Positions 21,648-33,376 are shown, counted from the first letter of the stretch. The stretch is DNA of 64,000 nt from Costus lasius (GCA_027563935.2 CM050450.1:9221957-9285956); one strand, 5' to 3'. Numbers and translations: made by a program. The notes: a model not told the origin generated them from the letters alone.

Positions 21648-21655
21648 AGTTGGCG

Positions 21656-22463
21656 TCAAGGTGGCGACGTGGCGGGAGGTGGCAGTGACGGGGCAAGCTC
21701 GTCTGCCGGCGAGCACTCTCTTGCCATCGCCTTCGTCCACTCACATCGTCACCAACTCATGGAGACGATGTCACTGCTACCGTCGGGGAGGTGCTTGTGT
21801 CTTGTCCGTCGCTCACTGGAGGACTTTTCGCCAGAAGAAGGAGAGAAAGAAGGTCTTCTCTCTCTCTCTCTCCCCCCCCCCCTCCCCCTCGTTCGCATGC
21901 CAAGGAGAGGAAGAAGGTCTTCTCTCTCTCTCTCTCCCTCTCTTCCCTCCCCTCCACCCCCCCCCCCCCCCCCAATCGTTCGCATGCCGAGTTCTTAAAG
22001 TGAAGGAATTGATTCTCTCTTCCCCCCTTGCATCTTGTCCGTCGCTCGCTCGAGGGCAACGCAAGGATGGCTGGCGAGGATGACGATGAGGGTGACCGAA
22101 GGGAGGCTGGCTAGGAGGAGGATGGTGACAAGGCAAGGATGGTTGGCGTGAATGGTGTGGGAGGCACCGGGAGGAGGAGAGGGGGCAGCGAGGCGCCAGG
22201 AGGAAGTAGAATGGCGTGACTGGGAGGAAGAAGAATGATGGCGGCTCAAACGTAGCGGGCTGCGAGGAATAACGAGGAGGGGGAGAAAAGTGTTTTCTCT
22301 TTGATTTGGACAAAATGCAAAATGAAAGAAAATTGACTCATTTTTCTTTCTCTCCCAATCAATGTCTATAATAAATCAGGAGAAAAATATCATTTCTTTC
22401 CTTCTCCTTACTTTTCTCCCCGAAAAACCATTTAATTAGACGTTCAACTTGAAGTTCATGAAT
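21656..22463. repeat. Low-complexity (CT)n/(C)n block inside BTB2 intron 2
   Basis: Contains (CT)n and poly-C runs at about 21855-21895 and 21918-21973. The two are part of an imperfect duplication of a unit carrying 'gaaggtcttctctctctc' and 'cgttcgcatgcc'. The open frames here on both strands are by-products of the skewed composition. Foreign to the BTB paralogues, none of which has it. Confidence 0.6.
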
Positions 22464-22798
22464 GATCCTGAGAACCATGCTGCTCTCAGACAACTGCAAA
22501 ACCGCAGTAGAAGACTCCATCTCTCTTCCCGAGCTCTCCCACGATGAGCTCAAGTGCCTGTTCGATTTCCTGTATAGCAGCTATCCACCTGCAGTTCGCT
22601 CAGGCGCACGCGAGGTGGAACGGGGGTTTGAGAGAAAATTTTCTGCGCAGGCGCGGTTGGCTAAAATTTTTAGAAAGCATCTAAAAATATCTTTGATCAA
22701 AAAATATTTTTTAGGGTTTGCACCCCGCTTACGTAATTTTAATATTCACCTCCTAACCACTACAGCATCACCTTTATATATGAGCTTATAAAAATATG

Positions 22799-22800
<2 letters not shown>

Positions 22801-22876
<76 letters not shown>
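22801..22876. repeat. (TA)n microsatellite
   Basis: About 36 near-perfect TA dinucleotides. Lies just left of the block that is repeated in inverted orientation at 53.4 kb. Confidence 0.9.
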
Positions 22877-22878
<2 letters not shown>

Positions 22879-24000
22879 ACAAAAACATTAATATAAAATA
22901 ATATATTTATATAAGATTTAATTTATAAAATAACATATTTATATAAGAATAAATTTATAAAATAATAAAAAAATAACTTTATATAAAATGAAGCGTTAAC
23001 TAATTAATTAATTATATAGGAAACGTTTTATAATTTTTTAAAATTTTATAAAAGAAAACCAATTAACCATAGATCGGTGGTTAACCGGTAGAATCAGTTT
23101 GAGATATGTTTAAAATTTCTCTCAATTAATTTTACTAATTCAATTTGGTTTTTTGGCATATGATTTGATTAATTGACTCGTGGATACCCTAAAGGCATAT
23201 GCATAAATTATAAATAAAAATATTAGTTATCAAAATATAATTTTTTACACTTATATAATATTAGTATTGGTATTTGGGCCTCTTAATCTGGTGAGACTAA
23301 AAATGCTCATTTGAATTTAGACCTGACAATTTGGGTTAGTAAATTATAAATGGATCATGTCAACTGTGACTTATGACCCGATTAAGCCAACCCAAACACA
23401 ACCCATTTAATTAATTGAGTTAAACTGTGTAACACGAGCATGACCCGAATATAATCGGGTCAATCCGACATGACCCGAATAACCCGTGTATCATTCATAT
23501 TTTAAACATAAATATAAATATATAATATAATCGGGTTAAGCGGGTCAACCCGTTTACAACCCGACACGACTCAATTATTTTTGGGTTCATTTATGAACCG
23601 AACATGATTATGATTGACCTGAACCTGCCAAACTTTGTGTCGAGTCGAGTCGGGTCAGCGGGTCGAGTTAGATTTTGCTAGGTCTATTTGAATCATATAT
23701 TCATAGATATCAATTACATTTATTTAATTAGATGACATAGAAATCAAAAAAATGTAGTGATTGAATTATACTATAACAATTTATGTTAGATGCTAAAGAT
23801 AAATGAATTAATTATATCATAACATTATTGTAAACAAAAAGCAAGGAAAAAAATATTTGGTAATAAAAAATAAAATATGATAGCATTAGTCAATATTATA
23901 TTTTCTTTTTTTTAAAAAAAAAAATCATCACGCGCCTTGGAACAGCCGAGCACTTGATCTGTATTTCCTTTTAATTTTTTTTATAATAAATCACGCCCAC
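22877..24000. other. LOR4 far-upstream region, inverted copy at 53.4-52.35 kb
   Basis: Noncoding, AT-rich. Blocks such as 'tataggaaacgttttataat', 'accggtagaatcagttt' and 'aatgtagtgattgaattata' recur in reverse order and orientation between 53.4 and 52.4 kb. The main difference is the MITE at 23318-23686, present only here. Confidence 0.6.
23318..23686. mobile_element. hAT-type MITE, absent from the inverted copy
   Basis: 369 bases, ends TAGACCTGACAATTT and ATTTTGCTAGGTCTA. The flanks are 8-mers TTTGAATT (23310-23317) and TTTGAATC (23687-23694). In the opposite arm (about 52650-52675, minus strand) the sequence reads straight through as 'gctcatttgaatcatatattc', an empty site. The interior is full of 'gggtcaacccg' and 'acccgacacgac' motifs and resembles the MITE beside LOR1 in style. 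No coding capacity. Confidence 0.85.
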
Positions 24001-24455
24001 ATGTTTATTTGGTACTCCATCGAATGTGAGCCTTTCCATTCTCACCCAATCTAATCATGCAGACCAAGAGGGAACTTGATGAGCCGGACTTATTCAACCC
24101 CATTTGGTCAACTAACGTCGTTACTTCCTTCCGGCTTCCCAAGCTGCTTTTGACCCGAAACTCGCTAGTCAACGTGTGGACTCGCGGTATTTTGTTGCTG
24201 CCCAATGTTCTAGACACCGTGACTACGACTTTTTTTCGCTTCCCAATTGTGGAAGCATCCACGAACAAATACGAATTTCATATTATACGAATTTCATATT
24301 GTAATCGGCTACTTGGCAAGATCTTATAAGTAGATCACGCCTGCAGCTTCCGTTGGCAAGCACTATAAGTTCGCAGAGAGAATTAAGAGATCGCCACCCA
24401 CAAACCCCCAATCCAACAGGAATCGATCGCGCGCGAGGTGAATCTCAACAATACT
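24001..24455 (+). promoter_or_regulatory. LOR4 promoter and leader
   Basis: W-box cores TTGAC[CT] at 24106-24111 (minus), 24150-24155 (plus) and 24167-24172 (minus), at the same places as in LOR1. TATA-like CTTATAAGTAG near 24323-24333, about 125 bases before the ATG. The leader 'gcagagagaattaagagatc' is shared with LOR5. WRKY binding to TTGAC boxes is a known route of defence induction, including for LURP-type genes. Whether it operates here is inference. Confidence 0.6.
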
Positions 24456-25181
24456 ATGGCCGCATCAGCATCGGCGCCGGGGTCGATCGGCCCGGTGGTG
24501 GTGGTGGGGAGTCAGTTCTGCGCGCCGTACGCCGTCCCTCTCACCATCACCAGGAAGTTGCGCAACATCTCGAACAGCAACTTCATCGTCACTGACGCCA
24601 ACGGCAACGTGGTGCTCGAGACGCGGGGCGTCTTCTTCACCGTCCGCGACCACTGCGTCCTCCTCGACGCTGCCGGCGTTCCCCTCCTCAACATGCAGCA
24701 GAAGAAGTACAGCATGCACGCGCGGTGGCAGGTTTTCCGGGGCGACAGCACGGACGCCAAGGATCTGGTCTTCACCGTGAAGAAATCGAAGGCGTTCCAG
24801 CTGAAGATGCATTTTGACGTGATCATGGCCGACAACCCCAACGAGGAGGCCTGCGATTTCAAGGTCAAGGGAAGCAACTGCGAGCGAACCTGGACAATCT
24901 ACCTCGGGAATTCCAGTTCCATCATCGCCCTGGTGAGAGCAATTACACGATATTTGTAATTTAATTATTATTAAAAACAAAAATATCACTCAATTGCTAT
25001 TATATCTAACAATTATATCAAATTGTGATTGCAGATGACTCGTCAATACACAATGAAAAACACGTGGCAAGGGATTGATACATTCGGCGTGACGGTGTCC
25101 CCGAACGTGGATTACGCCTTCGTCGCGGCGATCATTATGGTGCTAGACGAGATCTACAAGGCCGAATCCGGAGAGTGTTGA
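24456..25181 (+). CDS. LURP-one-related (LOR) protein, LOR4, class A, intact
   Basis: Exons 24456-24932 and 25035-25181, 207 residues. Donor CTG|GTGAGA and acceptor GCAG|ATG, phase 0. The whole LOR domain is present, from 'VVVVGSQFCAPYAVPLTI' through 'FIVTDANGNVVLETRG', 'MHARWQVFRGDSTDAKDL', 'FTVKKSKAFQLKM' and 'NPNEEACDFKVKG' to 'FGVTVSPNVDYAFVAAI' in exon 2. Length equals the family norm. The intron is short (102 bases) and free of insertions, and serves as the reference for the MITE in LOR1. An ATG in good context (aatactATGGcc) sets the start. An upstream GTG in frame is not a plant start. LOR5 is its inverted duplicate with about a dozen amino-acid differences by eye. Third positions are strongly GC-biased in both exons. 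Confidence 0.92.
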
Positions 25182-25484
25182 TTAATCTATTCTTAGTTCA
25201 GCACCAAGCGTGTACTGATTTTACATATGTATATTGTATTGTGTGCTTTTAAATTAATTTACTCCGTTGGAATTTAATATGTTCAATGTTATCGATGGCT
25301 ATAGGAGTGTTGATTATTCACTCAATATCATGCCCTAAATTCAATCTATCGGTTCAATCAATCAAGAACTGTTCTCGAATCAATTTTTAATTTAATTAAC
25401 CACCAGTTTTATTATTTATTTATATTTATTTGGGCGAATAGAGTGGTAGTGAAAGCTAAGGTTGTTTTTTTTTAAAAAAAAAAT
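25182..25484. other. LOR4 3' flank
   Basis: Colinear with the LOR1 3' flank up to about 25380 and with the LOR5 flank (51175-50890) throughout. No insertion and no gene. Confidence 0.5.
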
Positions 25485-26366
25485 AGAATGGTCCGTGCGT
25501 GGACCATTATGTAAATAATGGAAAACAGGAGGGTTAAGTTGTAAAAGTAATATTTTTATTAAAACTATAAATAGAAATGGGTAACTTAAATATCAAACCC
25601 TGGTGCTTCATCCGTTGTGCCCCTCTTTCCTCCGACTTCTTCCTCACACGTCCGCTTTCACGCGCGACGTGTGTTCGAACCGTCGCCGATCCATCTCCGG
25701 CGACCTGCGACAGTTCCGGGTGTCAATTGGTGGAAGGTAATACTTATTGTAGCGACGATTCGGTGTCTTCTCGCGTGAGCACGGGCTAGTGCCGTTTTTT
25801 CTCTCGTCGAAGCCTGTCCGCATCGCCGCCGGATTTCGGCGTTACTGTCGAGCGGACATTGTTTCCGGGCCAGCAGCATCATTTGCTCACGTTTTCCCGA
25901 ACTGCTGCTGCCGCCAGCGACCTTTCCGGCGTGTCGTTTGGTAATGACGATTTACCCACTGTATTTCCTTTTTATTGATAGGGTTTTGTATGATTGTTGG
26001 GTGATGTGCATAGGCTGTATGTATACGTGCTTATACAGGATGTATATAGATAATACAGATTTAACTATTTATATGTGAATGCACGATAAATAGTATTAAA
26101 ATAAATGATTGGTAAAGAAAGGAAAAATCAATATATTATCATTGAATTAACTTGGAATAGAGTGACTAGGCGTATACATACATTGGTGTACATGTATAGT
26201 TGTGTGCAGGTTAGAGAGTAGGGATATATGTTTTGTTATGTAATGTTATAAGTGATACTTGAATTGAGGGTAGTCAAGGCGGTTTGAGGACTAAAGGCTA
26301 GATATAGGTAGAAAACTTTTTCTTCTTTTTTTTTTGCAATTATAGCATAATGCTAGTAAAGAATAT
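25485..26366 (+). repeat. Repeat R copy 2 (5' part only)
   Basis: Starts near 'atggtccgtgcgtggacc', has the TATA box CTATAAATA at about 25565-25573, the GC-rich leader and the first 400 bases of the AT-rich part. It ends at about 26345, where BTB3 leader sequence begins within a few dozen bases. Repeat R has thus replaced most of the BTB3 promoter. Confidence 0.5.
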
Positions 26367-26411
26367 ATGATAATTCTCTGTATAGATCTATACAGCAATT
26401 CGAATCACAAA

Positions 26412-27438
26412 ATGGGTGGTTGCTTCATCTGCTGCTACTTAGCTGGTGGTGACAGGCATTCGAGGAGCGTGTGCCGCAGCTGCTATGAGGGTGTCAAACT
26501 CATAATCGCCTCTCTGAATGAAGCAGATGACGGCGCTGCAGGCCCTCGTGACTACAAGTCCACGAATAAGAACGCCAAGGCAAGTTCTTAAATCTTGATC
26601 GATCCCTTTGCTGTTTCCTCCTCCCCAATTGAACTGTGAATGGCGTGCGCGAGTGCAGGACTTGTGCAACGGATTGGAGAGGATGAAGGAGAGGGATAAG
26701 AATTTGGAGGAGAAGGTGAGTTTCTTGGACGCTGTGTCTGTGCTGAGGGAAGGAATCCTCACTGACATCCTGGTGAAACCTGGAAAGGGGCAACCGATTC
26801 CTGCTCACAGAGTTTTGCTGGTGAGTTATTATCATCATTCACATGATCACATGCTGCTCGTGTGTTTCTGTCGCCCCTCTCTCTCTTATGAATCAAGGAT
26901 CATAGCTTCTTTTATAGATTAATTTAGTTTCCACTACCATTTAATTAGACGATCGATTAGAAGTTCATGAATCTGTTTAATTAATTCACTTTAACACGAA
27001 TTACAGGCAGCAAAGTCAGAGATACTGAGAACCATGCTGCCCGCAGACGACTGCAAAACCGCAGCAGAAGACACCATCTCTCTCCCCGAGCTCTCCCACG
27101 ACGAGCTCAAGTGCTTGCTCCACTTCCTCTACACCGGCATTTTGCCGGCGCCGCCCGACAACGACTCCACCATGTCCTTGTACTAGTCCTTGTTCATTGC
27201 CTCCGACAAGTACGACATCCCCTTCCTCCGGAAGCAGTGCTCCCGTCAGATTCTGGCGGCGCTGCACACCTCCAATGCGCTTAACGTGCTGGAGGCCATC
27301 CAGATGTTCTCCGACGCCGAGACGAAGCAGAAGATCATAAACCTGATCATTGACCACGCGGAGGAGGTTGTCTTCTCCGCCGGCTACGAGGAGTTCGCCC
27401 GCAGGAATGCTCATCTGTCCGTCGAAATCATGCGATAG
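26412..27438 (+). pseudogene. BTB3, BTB/POZ gene with premature stop
   Basis: Exons 26412-26579, 26659-26820 and 27007-27438, each in phase with the next. Exon 1 'MGGCFICCYLAGG' with a CRSC pair. Exon 2 'LERMKERDKNLEEKVSFLD' and 'LTDILVKPGKG'. Exon 3 the BTB core. Intron 1 is of GC-AG type (AAG|GCAAGT). A TAG at 27184-27186 stands where paralogues have a Tyr/Asn codon, cutting the BTB domain in half. A second TAG (27436-27438) ends the frame a few residues before the end seen in BTB4. Repeat R abuts its leader and a copia element sits 23 bases after the stop, so both promoter and 3' end are disturbed. A truncated product of about 170 residues is conceivable but would lack half the domain. Confidence 0.8.
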
Positions 27439-27461
27439 TTGCTGAAGCGTAAAGGGCAGAA

Positions 27462-27731
27462 TGATGAAATTGGTAAACGTCATGTGTTACTATACTTATC
27501 TAATATTAATTAAAGTTTACCATATTAAATTATTTGCTACCATGTAGATTGATTAGTCCATATTAGTTAGATAAGTTACCTAAATAGATTAGGTTTGTTT
27601 TTCTTTATATACACTTTGTAATTCTCTATTTCAGATGCGCATCAATAATATTTTGAGTTTCCTCTCTATGTGGTGTTCTTGGTGATTCTCTTCTTTTAGC
27701 GAAGTATTGCCATCATGTTCTGTTGCTAACA
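27462..27731 (+). repeat. Copia 5' LTR
   Basis: Begins TGATGAAATT, ends GCTAACA. Contains 'tttctttatatacactttg' (TATA-like, near 27600) and is followed after one base by the primer-binding site. Confidence 0.95.
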
Positions 27732-27732
27732 G

Positions 27733-27745
27733 TGGTATCAGAGCT
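27733..27745 (+). promoter_or_regulatory. Copia primer-binding site (tRNA-Met)
   Basis: TGGTATCAGAGCT, complementary to the 3' end of plant initiator tRNA-Met, the usual primer for copia elements. Confidence 0.9.
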
Positions 27746-29042
27746 ATAGGTGCTGTTATTTTCTCTGAAGAACCGATTTGTTCCGTGGACGTGGACGCAA
27801 AGGAAGTTTTCTTCCTTCGGCACGATTCCTCGGACATCGGTGAAGTGTTTTTGTGCTGTTCGGCCTGCCGTTGATGGCTTGCTCCTGAGGACGCCAAAAT
27901 TGCTCGGGTGTGAATCGCCGACCTCTTTCAACTGTTGCATCCACATGTTTTTCTGATTCGCTCGCCGACGAAGCTAAAGGTCGCCTCCACCTGAAGTCCA
28001 CGAATCTCTGCATCGGTGCAAAAGAGACGTAGAAGATTTTCAGCCCTGCTCGTTTTTCGTTTACTGATTTTCGCTGCTCCCGAACTCCTCTGCTGAAGCG
28101 GCGACTCGGACTGCCAGACGAACGCCTCTATTCTCTACTTGAAGAAGCCAACATCGTACAGAACTCTGCCACCTACCTTTGCCCCCGGACTTTTAGAGAC
28201 GATTCGTGCCGTTGCCATTATTTGTTTTTGAAAGCCGTACCAAGATTGTACGTGCGTCGTTGTTGCTGATTTTGCTAAGAATCTGGTGTTGCTCGTCTCG
28301 GCGAAACTCTCTGTTTCATTGTTCGCCGCTTGTTCCTTGGATCCGTCGCTTGTCTCGTCACTGATCTGCCAGTTTTGCTTGCCGCTATCCGCCATTGTTT
28401 TACGCCCGCTGAAGTCCATCCGGCAGCGTTGCTCCTCCCGTCAACCAAGAGCCGGCGCCGACAGATCTTTCGCCAAAATGTGTCGCCGTGCCAGCCACTC
28501 GCACTGTCATCTCTCTCAAAAAGGAACGCTGCTCTGCTCGTGAACAAAAACTGTTCGTCGCTCGCCCCGACCAATCTCATTGGCCGCTGAAGTTTTCGCA
28601 AGCCAGGTTTCGCTAGCATCTCTCTTCAAGCGCGGAAGCCGCCGCTGCTGAAGACGAGGTCGCCTGTTGCCTTGTCCGCCGAGTCCTCCGAGGTTGCTGA
28701 AGAACTCGCCTGTGGCGCTGGATTTGGAGCCGCTGCTCGCGACCACGTCAGCTGCCTGCTGATTATCCGGCGACGGCCGACGCTCCGACGACGAACGCTT
28801 GCGGATGAAGCACCGTCGTTCGCCGAAGTCTTGTCCGCAGAAGTCGCCTGCCGAAGCCCTTTGTCTGAGTCCACATCGGCGAGAAGAAGCGGCGGATAGG
28901 TTAGCCACTCGCTCACGCTGCCAAGCCATCGAAACCCGGTCAAATTTGACAGGTTCAATCTATTTGATTTGCTGATTCAATTAATTTGATTCAGTTTTAA
29001 ATTGAAAGTCTACTCCAATTTATATTTTAAAAGTCTGATCCA
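27746..29042 (+). other. Copia untranslated leader
   Basis: About 1.3 kb, GC-rich, full of 'ccgctgaag'/'cgccg' repeats and open in several frames on both strands without any recognisable domain. An unusually long leader for a copia element of this size. It presumably carries packaging signals. Confidence 0.5.
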
Positions 29043-32000
29043 ATGGCTAATAATAATATGAGCCATTTTCAAGTCCCTAAATTTTCAAGTGAAAAATTTG
29101 ATAATTGGTGCATCAGAATGAAGACATTATTAGGTGCACATGATGTTTGGGATATTGTTGAAAATAAAAATGAAATTCCAAATGATTCAAATAATCTCAC
29201 TCAAGCCCAAAGAGAGTTGAGAAAGAAAGATCAAAAGGCCATGTCATTAATTCATCAAGCCCTAGATGAATCCACATTTGAGAAAATTTCTAATGCAACT
29301 ACAGCTAAGGAAGTATGGGATATGCTACAAGTTGTTTGCAAAGGAAGTATGAAAGCCAAAAGAGTTCGCCTTCAGAATTTAAGAGGAGAGTTTGAAGCCA
29401 TCATGATGAATGAGTCTGAAAAAGTTTCAGATTACATTTCAAGAGTTGCATCAACCGCCAATCAGATAAGAAGATTGGGTGATAATATCTCTGATGTAAA
29501 ACTAATTGAAAAGATTCTGAGATCACTTACTGAAAAATTTGACTATATAGTAACTGTCATTGAAGAGTCAAAGGACATAGAAGAAATGACTCTAGAAGAA
29601 CTGTCAGGATCTCTAGAAGCACATGAAGAGAAACTGAACAGAAGAAAGAAAGAACCATTAGGGCAGGCTCTTAAGTCACAACTCAATCTAAGAGAGACAA
29701 CAAGAAGAGAAAACGTCAACTATGGAGGCCGAGGCCGTGGAAGAGGACAGGGTCAAAGTCCTGGAAGAGGAAGAAGTGCACAAAATTATGAAGGTACTTC
29801 TCAGTTTACCTCGGCAAGAGGAAGAGGAAGAGGAAGAGGTCGAGGTATATCATATCAAACTCAGAATAGATATGATAAGTCACATATCAAATGTTACAAC
29901 TGTAGTAAATTTGGACATTTTGCTTCAGAATGTAACTCTAGATATACTCCAAGAGCTAATCTATCTCAGGAGGATATTGAGGAGGAGATAGAAGAGAAAG
30001 TAGAAGAGATGGATTCTAATGTCTTTTTTGCATATAAAGACATAAAACAAGAAACTAAAACTACATGGTACCTAGGCACAGGAGCTAGCAATCACATGTG
30101 TGGAGACAGATCATTGTCTACCGATATTGTTGAAAAAAATAAAAGGCAATATTACTTTTGGAGACTCATCTAAGATTCTCGTACACGGAAAAGGAGAGAT
30201 TTTGATCAAGTTGAAGGACGGAAGTCATCATTTCATCACAAATGTGTATTATGCCCCTGCTATGAAAAACAACATACTCAGTATGGGACAAATGTTAGAA
30301 AATGGGTACTCTTTCTACACAATTGGGTACATCCTGTATCTGAAGAATGATAGAGGAAAATTACTTGCAAAGGTACCAATGTCCAAAAATCGACTCTTCT
30401 CACTAAACATTCAGACAGATGTAGCACGATGTTTGGCTGCATGCTATAAAGACTCACCGTGGCTATGGCATTTGAGACTTGGCCATTTAAACTTTGGAAG
30501 CATTAAGAAGATGACACATGAAGGTATGGTGAGAGGACTACCATATATCAATCAGTATGATAATCTATGTGAAGGGTGCATGCTAGGAAAGCAGTCAAGA
30601 TAGAGCTTTCCAAAGGAGTCTGAATAGAGGTCTTCAAGACCTCTCCAACTGATACACACTGATGTGTGTGGGCCAATTACACAAAATTCTTTTGGTCAGA
30701 ACAGATATTTCCTTCTATTCATTGATGATTTTAGCAGAATGACTTGGGTATACTTCCTAAAGGAGAAATCAGAAGTATTCAAAACTTTTAAGAATTTTAA
30801 GGCTCTTGTTGAAAAAGAAAAGGGATGTAGAATACAAGCTATAAGATCAGATAGATGGGGAGAATTTACCTCAAGAGAATTTGAAGACTATTGTAGAACA
30901 GAAAGAATTCAAAGATTCCTAACTGCTCCAGGATCACCACAGCAGAATGGAGTGGCTGAAAGAAAGAATCGCACAATCATGAATATGGCAAGAAGTATGG
31001 TAAAGACAAAACAGATGCCTAAAGAATTTTGGGTATTAGCAGTGGATTGTGTAGTGTACATTCAAAATCTTTGTGAAACCAAATCTGTAAATCATAAAAC
31101 TCCCTTTGAAGCATGGTGTGGAAGAAAACCCTCAGTCTCACATCTCAAAGTTTTTTGCAGTATAGCTTATGCACACATCCTTGACAACAATCGTACAAAG
31201 TTAGATGATAAAAGCAGGTAGTGTATATTTGTTGGCTATGATTCAAGGACAAAAGGGTATAAACTCTATAATCCCACTACAAAAAAGATCTTTGTGAGTA
31301 GAGATGTTGATTTTGATGAAGAAACAATTTGGGATTGGCATGTAGAGACTAATGATCATGATTTTCCCCTCCATACTGGTGAAGAAGAAAAGGAAGATAC
31401 ACCTGAAGCAAGTACTCCACCATTATCATCACCACGCAATGAGCCTAGCACATCAGAAGCAAGTACAAGTAGACAACATCCTCGCATAAGAAGTTTAGCT
31501 GACATATATGATGAGACAGTGAGAATTGATGATGTGACATATATTTGTTTATTTGGAGATATAGAGCCTATTAACCATATTGAAGCATCTAAAGACAAGA
31601 GATGGAAGAAGACCATGGATGAGGAGATAAAAACCATTGAAAAGAATCAAACTTGGAAGTTAGCAAACCTTCCAAAATGGCACAATGCAATTGGAGTTAA
31701 ATGGGTCTACTAGGCCAAGAAAAATTCTAAAGGAGAAATAGAGAGGTATAAAGCTAGACTTGTTGCAAAGGGTTACAAGCAACGTCAAGGCATTGACTAC
31801 GATGAAGTATTTGCTCCAGTTGCCCGCTTAGAAACTATCAAATTAATTATCTCTATGGTAGCCCAACAAAAATGGAAAATCTATCATATGGATGTAAAGT
31901 CAGCTTTTCTAAATGGATATTTAGAAGAGGAGGTTTACATTGAACAACCTCGAGGATATGTGGCAAAAGGACACGAAGACAAGGTCCTTAGACTGTCAAA

Positions 32001-33096
32001 GGCTCTGTACGGTTTAAAGCAAGCACCTAGATCATGGAACTGCAGAATCGACAGTTATTTTCAGAAAAATGGTTTTAAGAAGTGTCCTTATGAACACTCA
32101 TTATATCTGAAGGCCAATAAGGATGAAATCATGGTAGTGTGCTTGTATGTGGATGACTTAATATTTACAGGCAATAATCCAGAAATGTTTGAAGATTTCA
32201 AGAAGAAGATGAATCTTGAATTTGAGATGATTGATTTGCGGGTAATGTCTTATTATCTTGGTATGGAAGTGAAACAAACAGATGAAGGAATTTTTATCTC
32301 ACAAGAAAACTACGCAAGAGAAGTTCTTAAGAAATTCAAATTGAATAACTGCAATTCGGTCAGTACTCCAGTCGAGTGTAACGTAAAATTATCTAAGCAT
32401 GATGATAATGAGAAAGTGGATCCAACTTTGTTCAAGAGTTTAGTTGGAAGTTTGAGATATTTGACTTGTACTAGATCAGACATTCTTTTTGGTGTGGGAC
32501 TTGTAAGTCGCTATATGGAGACCCCTACTTCAGTACATTTGAATGCAGTAAAAAGGATTCTTCGATACATTAATGGCACTCTTGACTATGGACTATATTA
32601 CACTACCTCTGATGAATTCCATCTTACTGGATATTGTGATAGTGATTGGGCCGGTGATATAGATGATCGAAAGAGCTCAACATGTTTTGTGTTTTACTTG
32701 GGTAATACCGCTTTTACATGGAGTTCAAAGAAGCAACCAATTGTGGCCTTATCAACTTGTGAAGCAGAATACGTTGCTCTAAATTCTTGTGTGACTCAAG
32801 CAATTTGGTTGAGACGTCTGATGGAAGATCTACATGCTGAGGAGGAGAAGCCAACTCAGATCAACATAGACAATAAGTCTGCAATCGCTCTAGCAAAAAA
32901 TCCTCTATTTCATGAACAAAGCAAGCATATAAACACGAGATTTCATTATGTCCGAGAATGTCTTGCAAACAAGTTAGTGGAGTTGAATTATGTGAAGACC
33001 CAGGATGAAGTTTGCTGATATTTTTACTAAAGCTCTAAAGATTAACGATTTTATAGAATTGAGAGACATGCTGGGAGTTTGTAAGTGTCGTGTTTA
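29043..33096 (+). pseudogene. Copia gag-pol polyprotein, inactivated
   Basis: Gag from 29043 ('MANNNMSHFQVPKFS', a CCHC knuckle near 29891-29932). The protease motif has the catalytic Asp replaced by Gly (near 30071). A +1 frameshift lies in an A-run near 30135. Integrase HHCC and the D..D..E core are spread over 30460-31000. Reverse transcriptase with 'YVDDLIF' (about 32147). RNase H with 'EAEYVAL'. The frame is broken by TAG codons at 30601-30603, about 30625, 31219-31221 and 31711-31713, and by a one-base insertion near 33013. Several stops fit single substitutions. The element cannot encode its own mobilisation, though it keeps LTRs, primer site and PPT. Confidence 0.92.
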
Positions 33097-33104
33097 AGGG
33101 GGAG
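33096..33104 (+). promoter_or_regulatory. Copia polypurine tract
   Basis: AAGGGGGAG immediately before the 3' LTR, the plus-strand primer. Confidence 0.85.
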
Positions 33105-33376
33105 TGATGAAATTGGTAAACACGCCATATGTTACCATACTTATGTAATATTAATTAGAGTTTACCATATTAGATTATTTGCTACCATGTAGATTGATTG
33201 GTCCATATTAGTTAGATAAGTTACCTAAATAGATTAGGTTTGTTTTTCTTTATATATGCTTTGTAATTCTCTATTTCAGATGCGCATCAATAATATTTTG
33301 AGTTTCCTCTCTATGTGGTGTTCTTGGTGATTCTCTTCTTTTAGCGAAGTACTGCCATCATGTTCTGCTGCTAACA
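33105..33376 (+). repeat. Copia 3' LTR
   Basis: TGATGAAATTGG...GCTAACA, 272 bases, directly followed by the target duplication CAGAA. Confidence 0.95.

Larger units (their letters stand above)
20804..22595 (+). pseudogene. BTB2, BTB/POZ pseudogene
   Basis: Exon 1 (from 20804, 'MGCFVCNSCYVGGK') ends one base short: paralogues read AAG|GCAAGT and this copy reads AA|GCAAGT, shifting the frame. The next acceptor is also changed: paralogues have GTGCAG, this copy GTGCCG (about 20994-20999). Exon 2 (about 21000-21170) keeps 'LKRMKESEKNLEEN' and 'ISAHRGALP' with a 3-base insertion. Intron 2 is swollen to about 1.3 kb by inserted DNA. Exon 3 (about 22464-22595) begins late and breaks off after 'CLFDFLYSS'. 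Several independent lesions make it certain this is a relic. Confidence 0.8.
27462..33376 (+). mobile_element. Ty1/copia LTR retrotransposon, full length but mutated
   Basis: 5,915 bases. LTRs of 270 and 272 bases, both TGATGAAATTGG...TAACA, flanked by a perfect 5-bp duplication CAGAA (27457-27461 and 33377-33381). It landed just after the BTB3 coding region: the sequence on either side joins to 'gggcagaatgccacg', as BTB4 reads ('gcggaatgccacg'). Order gag-protease-integrase-reverse transcriptase-RNase H, hence copia. Primer site for tRNA-Met follows the 5' LTR. The two LTRs differ at roughly a dozen positions by eye, so the insertion is young but not recent. Confidence 0.95.

Noticed and set aside
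21619..22313. Several long frames on both strands (up to 166 codons)
   Set aside because: Composed of (CT)n, poly-C and G/A-rich repeats; Ser/Pro/Arg/Glu-only products.
24438..24455. GTG as the LOR4 start
   Set aside because: A plant cytosolic gene should start at ATG. The ATG at 24456 has good context and is shared by LOR1, LOR3 and LOR5.
27733..27745. Possible tRNA gene at TGGTATCAGAGC (also at 36856 and, antisense, 41571)
   Set aside because: Only the 3' complement of initiator tRNA-Met is present, next to LTR ends; these are primer-binding sites and no cloverleaf can be formed.
28135..28958. Long frames on both strands in the copia leader
   Set aside because: Compositional. They lie between primer site and gag and carry no domain.
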